A stretch of 64,000 nucleotides of DNA from UBA8438 sp963934795 (GTDB lineage: Bacteria > Acidobacteriota > Vicinamibacteria > Vicinamibacterales > UBA8438), in contig CAWWAF010000004.1 in assembly GCA_963934795.1 (NCBI GenBank), positions 1 to 64,000 of the forward strand, read 5' to 3'. Shown here one piece after another: positions 26,401 to 33,845 of this stretch (positions are counted from its first letter, which is position 1; each line of letters opens with the position of its first letter). The position numbers were made by a program, and so were the translations under genes. The notes under the pieces were generated by a model, which did no database searches, was not told the origin of the DNA, and saw only the letters and a program-made list of their open reading frames with translations.

Positions 26401-26560
26401 CGGTCTGACCACGTTCGTCATTGGCTTTCCCGCCCACTTCGACTGGTCATGGCGCACGCTGTTCAACCGGGACTGGGAAGATGTCCTCTTCGCGAGTCAG
26501 GGCGGAAGCGCCGACTACCGCAAGCCGAGGTTCGACTTCTGGATCGGCTATGACTTCTGA
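23417..26560 (+). CDS. Large secreted gluzincin peptidase / PD40 propeller / outer-membrane beta-barrel protein
   Basis: 1047 residues in three parts. After a signal peptide (ends near WTAESWAQG, residue 35) comes a metallopeptidase-like domain with RLITHELTHQFAFD (HExxH) and WVDEGLADYMAG, the third ligand being a Glu as in peptidase MA-like gluzincins. Residues about 300-620 carry TolB/PD40-type repeats (SPDFSPDGRMVAFSA, APTFSPDGSYLVYVA). From about 650 the sequence alternates as a beta-barrel rich in Phe, Tyr and Gly and ends in WIGYDF, a terminal-Phe outer-membrane sorting signal. The protein probably sits in the outer membrane with the peptidase in the periplasm. ATG 23417 chosen just before the signal peptide. 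Confidence 0.85.
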   Translation: MSPTHRGRTAHGRWAVICLTSLLALGWTAESWAQGGFNTYYGKNRVKYDDFDWHIYETEHFEIFYYPELEQHLERIASYAESAYAQVSADLTHDLATLVPLVVFKTHSEFEQQNVIPGAVSSGVGAFAEPFRRRILLPIDEPPDQLYRLITHELTHQFAFDIVPRSAIRQGIPLWVDEGLADYMAGIWRPMDLMQVRDAALADILPRMSEFNGYGNFSSLRVVYNLGHAAFEFIEERWGKEGVRQYLFSLRKTAIGGGGDVYDDAFDIPAEEFDDEFEDYIRERFQEFRDKERPDDYGRDLAPDPLQTQYAATVSIESSPSGDLIAAFAQNRKDGEIDLVLLSATDGEVVRNLTDGFNQDLGFESFGLPLARFNQVPWLSWSPVDDRLAYFVRKGKFRSLVLQNVVTHKIEQLLPMNDVDAPESPDFSPDGRMVAFSALQGAVGDIYLLDLETEELTNLTEDGFADYAPTFSPDGSYLVYVARISGNNKLFKLDLETKAKTQLTFGTATEAAAQFLDDHTLTFASTATDPLAPIDPTQAANAEIYNIWTLDLDNGELRQYTDTATGNLSTIVLPGGEDEEDRIAFVTYFKGFYGIHTLVREEPLYAAATTDFGGPGANIDFQAPLTHNVIAANNRRKGRFEKMFLDGAPPINLGVTSNGDVLGGTAISFTDVLGDQSFQFQAYSIQQFRTITGSYFNLSGRLQYGFQGFSQESFFFGNNGFYDPSLAFLSRDDAQAVSSTRGGTAFGIYPFDRFRRLEFSAGLFHSTEEFRNQALEQQARQFQEQQFGTSFFRDGAQVPFGISFVQETTVFREFGPVDGNTMRFAYQYAPSLGTTFLGKQTVDADARYYKRIGQTGVLALRGRWFNSFGDFPDFHFFGGNGDMRGFEYLEFIGHEAGHVNAELRFPLIEAMLTPIGVLGGIRGTFFFNMGGASLNGTPFKLSSGSTEVFTPVTGFVREGVVLPDGSVGLQTVPTFGPEQSVSGFRLVDTRAAYGIGLTTFVIGFPAHFDWSWRTLFNRDWEDVLFASQGGSADYRKPRFDFWIGYDF

Positions 26561-26804
26561 GTTTGGCCAGACTCCCACGCCCTCGACTCGAGCCCCGTGC
26601 TCGCGGGTGGTGGCGCTGTTGGCCGACTACCTGGAGGAGCGGCTCCAGCCTCAGCAGCACGCCGAGTTGACCAGTCATCTCGACGACTGCCAGACCTGTG
26701 TCGCCCAGCTCCACACCTACCGCTCAACGGTGTCCCTCCTGCGGTCGCTCAAAAGGATGACCTTCCGCCGGACCTCCGGCGCACCCTGCGTCTGTTCTTG
26801 GTGA
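26550..26804 (+). CDS. Small zinc-finger (zf-HC2-like) protein, frameshifted
   Basis: 84 residues as read: VVALLADYLEERLQPQQHAELTSHLDDCQTCVAQL contains the His-x3-Cys-x2-Cys of anti-sigma zinc fingers. After SLLRSLK the reading turns into an unrelated Ser/Arg/Cys-rich end. The next frame instead gives DDLPPDLRRTLRLFLVTSN and TAG at 26813-26815, a normal ending for this family. One missing A in the AAAA run near 26750 explains the shift; the intact gene would be 26550-26815. The start overlaps the end of the large peptidase gene by 11 nt. No sigma factor lies directly upstream. Confidence 0.75.
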   Translation: MTSEFGQTPTPSTRAPCSRVVALLADYLEERLQPQQHAELTSHLDDCQTCVAQLHTYRSTVSLLRSLKRMTFRRTSGAPCVCSW

Positions 26805-26817
26805 CTAGTAATTAGAC

Positions 26818-26835
26818 GGGGCTACGTCCAGCCCC
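26818..26835. terminator. Hairpin after the zinc-finger gene
   Basis: GGGGCT (26818-26823) and AGCCCC (26830-26835) form a 6-bp stem with a 6-nt loop, 2 nt after the restored stop codon and before the convergent retropepsin gene. No U-run. Confidence 0.35.
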
Positions 26836-26908
26836 CGCGCATGTACGCGCCTGGGATATCTAGCCGGAGCGACGGGGGTGGTCCGAGACGGGTCCAGGTC
26901 CGGGGGCG

Positions 26909-28414
26909 CTAGATCTTCTTGAGCTTCATCACGCTGCGGTTCAAATCCAGCGTGACTCTGTAGTCACTGAGAAAACTGTGGCCGACGATGCCACCGATCT
27001 GAAAACCAAGCAGGGCGCTTGGTCGATGGAGATTCAGGACGACGACAGAGTAATTGCGATACAGCAGCTGATCGAAGGCCAGGTTCGTACCAGGACGGAG
27101 ATACGCATCGTCGTCCCACCCGGATGTGCCGTAGACCTTGATCGGCACCTGCCGCACGGTCAGCGGCGGCAGCAGGTTCGCCGTGCCGCGACTAATAGAA
27201 ATGACCTCGCCGCCCGTATCGACGACAAAGCTCCGCGGGTGTTGGTCGTTGACCACACCCCGCACGACCGGCAGCCGGTGCTGCCGTAGCGACAGCGTGA
27301 TGTCCGACGGTTCGTCCGGCAGGTCTTCGCCGATGAACAACTGCTGCGACCCGTAGTCGATGGTCACTGAGAGTCCCAGCGCCAACGGCGAGAAGCCCTC
27401 TGCCTCTGGCGTGGGAAGACCGCCCAGAGGCGGACTCTTGATGATGGCCGGCAGGCTGGTCACCTCGAACGAACCGATGGCCAATGAATCGATCCGGCCG
27501 GCCTGCAGCCCACGCAACCCAACGGCGCCAACCCCGGCACTCAGGGTGGTGGTGATCGGATCCACGCCGAAGGCGCGAGCGACCGGTTGCGACAACACCG
27601 TCTGCTCCGCCCCGGTGTCAATGACGAAGTCCACTGGGTCGTGGCCGTTGACCCGGCCGCGCACGATGACCTTGTCGCGCTCCAGACGGAACGGGATGGC
27701 ATGCACTCGCCCTGGCTCGGAGAGCTGGACCGCCGGCCGATCACCGAACGACCGTAGGAACTGCACCTCGTTGCGCGCCCAGTCCGCCTTCTCCGAGCTC
27801 GTGGCCACGGACAGCAGCGCCACATACTTCTCGTAGGCGTCCGCCGCCTCACGAAACCGGTGCATCTGCTGGTAAATCGAACCCACCGTGTGGTGGAATG
27901 ACGGCTCGTCCGGCGCGATTTCTAGCGCAGCCTGGGCCCACTCAAGCGCCTCCTCATGCCCTTGGCGAGTGGCCAGGCTCCTGGCGAGACCATTTCGCCC
28001 CCCCCCTGACGTCGCGTCCAGCGCGAGCACATCGCGATAGGTCGCTTCTGCCTCGTCGAACAATCCCGCTGCCCACAGCGCGTCACCTACCAGCGACATC
28101 GCCACCGGGTCACTCGGCGCCAGTTGGCGCAATGTCAACGCTTCAACAAAGGACTGCGTGAACTCCGCGACGTGCAATGCGCTCCGTAGGCTGCCACTGG
28201 TCGCACGTACCAACTGCTCGGTAGTGGCCCCCGCCTTCGCCATGTCGTAGGCTCGAATCGCCTCCCAGTAGCGCTGGTCTCCCAGCAGCAGGTCGCCGAG
28301 TTGGATCCGCGCTTCACTCCGGGCACTCGCCGGCGTCGACTGGGCGTCGATAACGATCGGCGCGGCCACCGCTGCGGCCGCGACAAAGACCAAAGAACGA
28401 GTCGTGAACCTCAT
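26909..28414 (-). CDS. Secreted TPR protein with two retropepsin-like aspartyl protease domains
   Basis: 501 residues: signal peptide (residues 1-24, ends IVIDAQS), TPR-like helical repeats to about residue 205 (LGDLLLGDQRYWEAIRAYDMA, AAGLFDEAEATYRDVLALD, AQAALEIAPDE), then two tandem retropepsin-like domains. Each domain has its catalytic motif: VDFVIDTGAEQTVLS (about 264) and SFVVDTGGEVISIS (about 395). Having both Asp-Thr-Gly motifs in one chain suggests an internal pseudo-dimer, as in pepsin-like enzymes. The location is periplasmic or extracellular. The end GHSFLSDYRVTLDLNRSVMKL is typical. Substrate unknown. Confidence 0.88.
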   Translation of the reverse strand: MRFTTRSLVFVAAAAVAAPIVIDAQSTPASARSEARIQLGDLLLGDQRYWEAIRAYDMAKAGATTEQLVRATSGSLRSALHVAEFTQSFVEALTLRQLAPSDPVAMSLVGDALWAAGLFDEAEATYRDVLALDATSGGGRNGLARSLATRQGHEEALEWAQAALEIAPDEPSFHHTVGSIYQQMHRFREAADAYEKYVALLSVATSSEKADWARNEVQFLRSFGDRPAVQLSEPGRVHAIPFRLERDKVIVRGRVNGHDPVDFVIDTGAEQTVLSQPVARAFGVDPITTTLSAGVGAVGLRGLQAGRIDSLAIGSFEVTSLPAIIKSPPLGGLPTPEAEGFSPLALGLSVTIDYGSQQLFIGEDLPDEPSDITLSLRQHRLPVVRGVVNDQHPRSFVVDTGGEVISISRGTANLLPPLTVRQVPIKVYGTSGWDDDAYLRPGTNLAFDQLLYRNYSVVVLNLHRPSALLGFQIGGIVGHSFLSDYRVTLDLNRSVMKLKKI

Positions 28415-28653
28415 GCCACCTCCAGCTCAACCAATCCGCAGCGCGTCGCCAGGACCACCCCGGTCCAGCCAGGTCGGTCCGCACGCATCGCGACTATGCC
28501 CCAAACGCTGAAACGGGGCAAGGCGTATTCACCGTAGAACGCCACGGTACGCGACCGATTGGCCACAGCACTGGCGTGCTTGAAATGGACAGGAAAAACG
28601 ATAAGACAATTCACCCGTCCGAGACGGATGGCCGTAGGAAGGACAGCGGGGCC

Positions 28654-29127
28654 TCAGCGGGTATATTGCTCGATCTCGACGCCGTCGTACATTTCGTCGA
28701 CCCGCAGAATCTGCTTCTGACGCTCGTAGGAGCCCAGCTCGTAATCCTCGCTCATGATGAGCGCCTTTACGGGTTTGGTTGGACAGACCTCAGAGCACAA
28801 CCCACAAAAACTGCACCGGGACAGATTGAAATCGAAATAGTCCAGCACCTTGATCTTGTGGCCAGGCTCGCGGTGTCCCCCCAAAATGATCAACTCGTCA
28901 GGGCAGGCCTTCGCGCACTGGTCGCAGACGATGCAGGTCTGCGCTCCGGTTTCGGGCTCGACCTGCAGCCTGAGCACACCACGAAATCTGGGTGCAACCG
29001 GACGGCGCTCGGCCGGGTACTGGAACGTGAACGCCGGTTGTGGGGTGTATTTGAGCGTGACTAGCAGGCCCTTGATCAGGTCGACTAGGAAGACCATCCG
29101 AAAAAACTTCGCCAGCTGCTGCGCCAT
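28654..29127 (-). CDS. nuoI: NADH-quinone oxidoreductase subunit I
   Basis: A 157-residue NuoI carrying two 4Fe-4S clusters of complex I: CIVCDQCAKACP (about residue 65) and CSFCGLCSEVCP (about residue 104). It passes electrons from the peripheral arm towards NuoB. The N-terminal amphipathic part (FLVDLIKGLLVTLKY) is as in other NuoI. The ATG is at 29125-29127. Together with nuoB and a ferredoxin it forms a three-gene cluster without other nuo genes in the window; the nuoI stop is followed by a 240-nt gap. Confidence 0.93.
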   Translation of the reverse strand: MAQQLAKFFRMVFLVDLIKGLLVTLKYTPQPAFTFQYPAERRPVAPRFRGVLRLQVEPETGAQTCIVCDQCAKACPDELIILGGHREPGHKIKVLDYFDFNLSRCSFCGLCSEVCPTKPVKALIMSEDYELGSYERQKQILRVDEMYDGVEIEQYTR

Positions 29128-29149
29128 GTTATCCAGGTCTCTCCTGATG

Positions 29150-29686
29150 CTACCCGCGATCTTCGACGAGAATGGACTCGGTCGCCCCGGACATCACGAC
29201 ACGCTCCTTACGAAGCACCGTGTTTTCTTTACGAATCTTGTCCTGCAGCCGCAACAACCCGTAAAGCAACGCTTCGGGGCGAGGCGGACATCCGGAAACA
29301 TAGACGTCGACCGGCACCACCTTGTCGACGCCCTGCAGCACCGAATAGGTGGGGAATGGACCACCGGCGTTCGAGCAGCTCCCCATCGAGATCACCCACT
29401 TGGGCTCGGGCATCTGGTCGTAGAGACGCCTGAGGACCGGCGCCATCTTCTTGGTGACGGTGCCGGCCACGATCATCAAGTCCGCCTGACGCGGGGACGC
29501 GCGAAACACCTCGGCGCCGAACCGCGCGATGTCGAACCGAGACGCCGATGTCGCCATCATCTCGATCGCGCAACAGGCCAAACCAAAGCCCATCGGCCAG
29601 AGTGACGACTGGCGTGCCCAGTTGAGCACCTTGTCGAGGTTGGTGGTGATGAAGTTATCTTCGAACCGATGGTCGATCAATCCCAT
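29150..29686 (-). CDS. nuoB: NADH-quinone oxidoreductase subunit B
   Basis: A 178-residue NuoB holding cluster N2, the last iron-sulfur centre before quinone. The ligands are visible: the paired cysteines in GFGLACCAIEM (about 38-39), Cys in ISMGSCSNAGGPF (about 103) and Cys-Pro in VYVSGCPPRPEAL (about 133). It is canonical in length. It lies 15 nt downstream of the ferredoxin gene and 22 nt upstream of nuoI, so the three are one transcript. The neighbours C, D, A, H and J-N usually seen are missing here. Confidence 0.95.
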   Translation of the reverse strand: MGLIDHRFEDNFITTNLDKVLNWARQSSLWPMGFGLACCAIEMMATSASRFDIARFGAEVFRASPRQADLMIVAGTVTKKMAPVLRRLYDQMPEPKWVISMGSCSNAGGPFPTYSVLQGVDKVVPVDVYVSGCPPRPEALLYGLLRLQDKIRKENTVLRKERVVMSGATESILVEDRG

Positions 29687-29701
29687 GGGTGTGTCGCTCG
29701 C

Positions 29702-29965
29702 CTACTTGCCTTCGAACCAGTCGGCGTTGGTTGCCTTGAAGCTCTCCCACTGGTCCGGAACCTCGTCGTTCTCGAAAATGGCTTCGACGGGACATGCGGG
29801 CACGCAGGCACCGCAGTCGATGCACTCTTCCGGGTGGATATAGAGCATCGTTTCCGCTTCGAACTCTTCTTCGTCCTTCCGCGGGTGGATGCAGTCCACC
29901 GGACACACATCTACGCACGCGGTGTCCTTCGTCCCAACGCATGGTTCACAAATGCTGTACGCCAT
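29702..29965 (-). CDS. 7Fe/8Fe-type ferredoxin
   Basis: An 87-residue ferredoxin beginning MAYSICEPCVG. It has one cluster motif near the N-terminus (C-x2-C-x8-C-x3-CP: CEPC, CVDVCP) and a full CIDCGACVPACP motif near residue 50, the pattern of 7Fe (3Fe-4S/4Fe-4S) ferredoxins; the acidic C-terminus is typical. The ATG at 29963-29965 has GGAGGAG just upstream. Its position before nuoB suggests it may supply or take electrons at the complex I peripheral arm, which is inference. Confidence 0.92.
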   Translation of the reverse strand: MAYSICEPCVGTKDTACVDVCPVDCIHPRKDEEEFEAETMLYIHPEECIDCGACVPACPVEAIFENDEVPDQWESFKATNADWFEGK

Positions 29966-29999
29966 CAAACTCCTCCGTGTTCGTCGCCTTCGCGATGCG

Positions 30000-30019
30000 C
30001 CGACGGCTCCGGCCGTCGG
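30000..30019 (-). terminator. Stable hairpin between DUF2203 and ferredoxin genes
   Basis: CCGACGGC and GCCGTCGG form an 8-bp perfect stem with a 4-nt loop (TCCG on the plus strand, a UNCG-type loop; CGGA on the minus strand). It lies about 100 nt after the DUF2203 stop and 35 nt before the ferredoxin start. It may end the upstream transcript or belong to the ferredoxin leader. No U-run on the minus strand. Confidence 0.35.
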
Positions 30020-30122
30020 ACCCGAATCAGTGCAACCTGTCCCGCTGGTCGAGACCGTCTACTCTGATCGCCGCGGAAAGAATAACCCGCGTGGGTGCTT
30101 CGTTTCAAGAGGGTGGTCGTGT

Positions 30123-30476
30123 CTAGACGATCTTCATCCGACCGGCGAAGCCCTCATCGTATCCGTGGAAATGCAGAACCGCAGATTCAGGATACTTCCA
30201 GCAGTAATAGCCCTCACCGTTGTCGAAGTCCACCAGCCACAGTCCCTTCACCACCAGCCCCATCCCCTGCAGCTGTTCGGTCCACCCGGCCACCACCGCC
30301 TCCAGTGCCTCCACGGTCTCGGAGCGAGCGGGATCGGCCGACGACAGGCGCTGCAATCTGCTCGACAGCTGCTCGGCCTCGGTGACCGCCTCTTCTGTCA
30401 GCGCCCGAATGCCGGGCAGCAATTCCTGCGCCTTGGTCAACGTAAATCGTGTCTTCTCAGATCCGTCAGCGCTCAA
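30123..30476 (-). CDS. DUF2203-family protein
   Basis: A 117-residue protein with the DUF2203 layout: an N-terminal FTLTKAQELLPGIRALTEEAV helix, a second amphipathic helix, and the conserved end GLWLVDFDNGEGYYCWKYPES..HFHGYDEGFAGR. The Tyr/Cys/Trp/His-rich end suggests a ligand site, but no function is known to me. It sits 42 nt downstream of the UPF0173 hydrolase gene on the same strand. Confidence 0.9.
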   Translation of the reverse strand: MSADGSEKTRFTLTKAQELLPGIRALTEEAVTEAEQLSSRLQRLSSADPARSETVEALEAVVAGWTEQLQGMGLVVKGLWLVDFDNGEGYYCWKYPESAVLHFHGYDEGFAGRMKIV

Positions 30477-30518
30477 TTTCGACTCCTGCCTCCGAAGGGC
30501 CCACCCTTGGTCGTCTCG

Positions 30519-31247
30519 TCACGAACTCGTTTCGCCTGGCTGCAGCTCGAGCACGGAAATCCCCTTCGGCTCCACCAGGGCACGAAGCGCGGCCGGAGTC
30601 CCGGTCAACTGAGGGAACGTCCCGTAGTGCATCGGTATCACTTGCCTGACCCCCAGCCACTCGCAGGCTCGAGCGGCCGCAGATGGCCCCATGGTGAAGC
30701 GATCGCCAATGGGCAGGATGGCGATATCCGGCGAGTACAGTTCGCCGATCAACCGCATGTCACCGAACAGGGCCGTATCCCCAGCCACATACACCGTCAA
30801 GCCATCCTCGAAGCCCAGCACGTAGCCGACTGGATCCCCGAGATACCAGGTCGGATCGTCCTCGGCCCACCCGCCGCTGTGGTCGGCGCGCACCATGGTG
30901 ACCGTCACTCCGTGCACACGAATCGTCCCACCCTTGTTCATCGGGTGTAGGTGTCGAATGCCCTTGGTTTCCAGCCAGTGGCACAACTCGACAATCGCCA
31001 CCACGCCGGCGCCGGTCGACCGGGCAACCGGAATGAGATCGCCAATATGGTCAGCGTGCCCGTGGGTGACCAGCACCAGATCCGCCCGGTCAATCTGCTT
31101 CGACGCCTCTGGACAGGCGGGATTCGTGGTTAACCACGGGTCGATCACGACGACCACACCAGCCGGTGTCTGCAGCACAAACGTGGCATGCCCCAACCAG
31201 GTAATGCGCAACGGTGCGACGGCGGAACCAATCATCTGCGGCGGCAT
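30519..31247 (-). CDS. UPF0173-type metallo-beta-lactamase fold hydrolase
   Basis: A 242-residue metal-dependent hydrolase. The metal-binding motif is VLVTHGHADHIGD (HxHxDH); further ligands are in ADHSGGW (His) and YVAGDTALFGD (Asp), and the closing His is in VIPMHYGTFP. This is the UPF0173 branch, with the early ITWLGHATF motif. It is cytosolic with unknown substrate. The ATG at 31245-31247 has GGGA upstream; a second ATG at 31233-31235 is possible. It is divergent from lipA. Confidence 0.9.
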   Translation of the reverse strand: MPPQMIGSAVAPLRITWLGHATFVLQTPAGVVVVIDPWLTTNPACPEASKQIDRADLVLVTHGHADHIGDLIPVARSTGAGVVAIVELCHWLETKGIRHLHPMNKGGTIRVHGVTVTMVRADHSGGWAEDDPTWYLGDPVGYVLGFEDGLTVYVAGDTALFGDMRLIGELYSPDIAILPIGDRFTMGPSAAARACEWLGVRQVIPMHYGTFPQLTGTPAALRALVEPKGISVLELQPGETSS

Positions 31248-31298
31248 TCTATCCCAGCCAGATTGCACCCGCTACGGGCGAGACGCTAACATCCGGTC

Positions 31299-32252
31299 AT
31301 GACCATTCCGGGCTCCACGCAAATGCCAGACGGCGTACCGGCGACGTTCTTCCGCGGACGACGGGTGCGGCCTGATGCCGGGCCCGCCGGTGGAAAGCCG
31401 CGTTGGCTGAAGGTGCGGGCGCCGGGAAGCGAGGGATATCGGCGACTCAAGCGCCTGATGACCGAGCAGTCCCTTCATACGGTGTGTGAAGAGGCCAACT
31501 GCCCGAACATCGGCGAATGCTGGCATCACGGCACCGCGACCTTCATGATTTTGGGCGGGGTGTGCACGAGAGCCTGCTCCTACTGCAACGTCGAACACGG
31601 ACGTCCGGGACCGGTGGATGAGACCGAGCCGACGCGTATCGCCGAGGCGGTCCGGACCCTCGAACTCGAGTATGTCGTGATCACCTCGGTGGACCGCGAT
31701 GATCTTGAAGACGGCGGGGCCTCTGCCTTCGCCGCCACGATCACGGCGACCCGGGCGCTGTCCCCGGCCTGCCACATAGAAACCCTGATTCCCGACTTCG
31801 GGGGACGAGCCGCCTCGCTGGACACCGTGCTCAGCGCAGCGCCGGACGTGCTCAACCACAACATCGAAACAGTGGCGCGGCTCTATCGGTCGGCACGACC
31901 AGGCGGTAACTATCGCCGCGCACTCCAGTTGCTCGAACGCGCGCACCGGGCGCGTCCCGAGGCACCCACCAAGTCGGGACTGATGGTTGGTCTGGGCGAG
32001 ACGTGGGACGAACTGCTCGCGACACTGGCCGACCTGCGTCGGGTCGACTGCGGCATCCTCACCATTGGCCAGTATCTGCGGCCGTCGCCGGCTCACCTGC
32101 CGGTGGCCCGGTACTACCACCCAGATGAATTCGCCGCCCTGAAGGAGGCCGCGCAGGCGCTCGGCTTTGGGCACGTCGAGTCCGGGCCGCTCGTGCGGAG
32201 CTCGTATCACGCCCACGAACAGGCCGAGTCATTCGCCGCCACGAGCGGCTAG
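31299..32252 (+). CDS. lipA: Lipoyl synthase
   Basis: A 317-residue radical SAM enzyme that inserts two sulfurs into protein-bound octanoyl groups to make lipoyl cofactors. Both cluster motifs are present: the auxiliary CEEANCPNIGEC (C-x4-C-x5-C, about residue 62) and the SAM cluster CTRACSYC (C-x3-C-x2-C, about 88). The family ends TIGQYLRPSPAHLPVARYYHPDEF and YHAHEQ are present. No lipB is adjacent. It is convergent with lpdA, whose product carries out the reoxidation of lipoyl groups; the two stop codons overlap in CTAG. Confidence 0.96.
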   Translation: MTIPGSTQMPDGVPATFFRGRRVRPDAGPAGGKPRWLKVRAPGSEGYRRLKRLMTEQSLHTVCEEANCPNIGECWHHGTATFMILGGVCTRACSYCNVEHGRPGPVDETEPTRIAEAVRTLELEYVVITSVDRDDLEDGGASAFAATITATRALSPACHIETLIPDFGGRAASLDTVLSAAPDVLNHNIETVARLYRSARPGGNYRRALQLLERAHRARPEAPTKSGLMVGLGETWDELLATLADLRRVDCGILTIGQYLRPSPAHLPVARYYHPDEFAALKEAAQALGFGHVESGPLVRSSYHAHEQAESFAATSG

Positions 32253-33700
32253 GCGCGGGGCGCCCGCTTGGGGCGGTAGACGTGCGTGCTCTGGCCGAAG
32301 AAGACCTCTGCCGACTCCATCACAGTCTCGGACAGCGTGGGGTGCGGGTGGATACAGAGCCGGAGGTCGGCCGCTGTCGCCCCCATTTCGATGGCCACGA
32401 CACCTTCGGCAATCAGCTCCCCAGCGCCGCTGCCGGCGATCCCCACCCCAAGAATCTGCTCCGACTCTGGGTCGATGATTAACTTCGTGACGCCGGCGGG
32501 ACGATCAAGCGTCATCGCGCGGCCCGAGGCGGCCCACGGGAAACGGGTCACCTGTACCGTCCGGCCTTGTGCTTTGGCCTCACTTTCCGTCAGCCCGCAC
32601 CACGCCAATTCAGGGTCCGTAAAGACGACGGCGGGTATCGCGGCCGGCTCGAACCCGGCTTTGTGCCCCGCAATTGCCTCAACGGCGGTGCGGGCTTCGT
32701 GGCTCGCCTTGTGGGCCAGCATCGGCTCTCCTACCAGGTCACCGACCGCGAACAGGGTCGGCTCATCCGTGCGGCGCTGCCCGTCCACCAGCACAAAACC
32801 GCGAGCGTCTCGCTTGACCGCTGTGTGCTCCAACCCCGGGATCTCGGAGTTGGGCACCCGTCCCACCGCCACCAGCACCCGATCAAAATGGCGTTCCGGC
32901 TGCTCGACTGCGTCGCCTTTCAACGTGACCCGTACCCCGTCGCCATCTTCCGCCAGCCCGACGACGGTTGTCCCGAGCATGACCGCTTCGCAGAGCCCGC
33001 CCAGTCGCCGCGCCACGACGGACACGAGGTCCCGGTCGGCCCCGGGCAACAACCCGGACGTCATCTCCACGACGGTCACGGCGGAACCCAACGCTGCGTA
33101 CACCGACCCCAACTCGAGCCCGATGTATCCCCCGCCCACCACCAGCAGCGACTCCGGAATGGTCGGCAGGTCCAGCGCTCGGGTCGAATCCCAGACGCGG
33201 TCGCTGTCGAGCGACAGCGACTTGGGCACCGCCGGGCGCGACCCCGTCGCCAAAATCGCGTGCGCAAACGTCAGGTCCACTGGCCCGTCGTTCCCGTCAG
33301 GCGCGGCCGAGTCAGCGGTACGCGTCACGCGGAGCGACGTGGGCCCGAGCAACTCCGCGCGACCCCGCAGGAAGGTGACGCCGCGCTGAGTCGACAGCTC
33401 TCCTAACCCGCCAGTGAGCCGGCCGACCACGCCCTCTTTCCATCCACGCAACCGGTCGAGGTCAAGCGCCGGTTCCGCAAAATCTACGCCCCACGCCCGC
33501 GCCTCCCGGGCTTCAGTGAGGACCTTCGCCACATGCAGGAGGGCCTTCGACGGCATGCACCCGCGGTAGAGACACACTCCGCCAGGGTCCGGGGCCTCGT
33601 CGATGAGGGTGACCTTCATCCCCAGGTCCGCGGCGAGAAAAGCGGCTGCGTAGCCACCGGGGCCCCCGCCAATCACCGCAAGATCTGTCGCACTCGTCAT
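32249..33700 (-). CDS. lpdA: Dihydrolipoyl dehydrogenase
   Basis: A 483-residue FAD-dependent E3 enzyme that reoxidises dihydrolipoyl groups of 2-oxoacid dehydrogenase and glycine cleavage complexes. FAD-binding GGGPGGYAAAF is at the start, the redox disulfide is GGVCLYRGCMPSKALL (C-x4-C), NAD-binding VVGGGYIGLELG is near 190, and the catalytic His is in CIHPHPTLSE near the C-terminus. CLYRGC departs slightly from the common CLNxGC. Complex subunits E1 and E2 are not in this window. Confidence 0.95.
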   Translation of the reverse strand: MTSATDLAVIGGGPGGYAAAFLAADLGMKVTLIDEAPDPGGVCLYRGCMPSKALLHVAKVLTEAREARAWGVDFAEPALDLDRLRGWKEGVVGRLTGGLGELSTQRGVTFLRGRAELLGPTSLRVTRTADSAAPDGNDGPVDLTFAHAILATGSRPAVPKSLSLDSDRVWDSTRALDLPTIPESLLVVGGGYIGLELGSVYAALGSAVTVVEMTSGLLPGADRDLVSVVARRLGGLCEAVMLGTTVVGLAEDGDGVRVTLKGDAVEQPERHFDRVLVAVGRVPNSEIPGLEHTAVKRDARGFVLVDGQRRTDEPTLFAVGDLVGEPMLAHKASHEARTAVEAIAGHKAGFEPAAIPAVVFTDPELAWCGLTESEAKAQGRTVQVTRFPWAASGRAMTLDRPAGVTKLIIDPESEQILGVGIAGSGAGELIAEGVVAIEMGATAADLRLCIHPHPTLSETVMESAEVFFGQSTHVYRPKRAPRA

Positions 33701-33845
33701 TGTCTGTATCCAGTTCCGATGGAGAAGTCATCCGCCAACACACGGGCACCCGCCGGCGACCGAGTTGCGCTCTGGGCGTCCACCTGGGCCGCGGCCCGGC
33801 TCCCGAATCGGCTGAGCCGGCCTCTTACGTCGGCCCTTCAGTGTA

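Noticed and set aside
28411..28614. 67-codon minus-strand frame whose TGA overlaps the retropepsin start (ATGA)
   Set aside because: No recognisable domain and no clear ribosome-binding site; the overlap is suggestive but not enough to call a gene. The surrounding 240-nt gap holds nothing else I can name.
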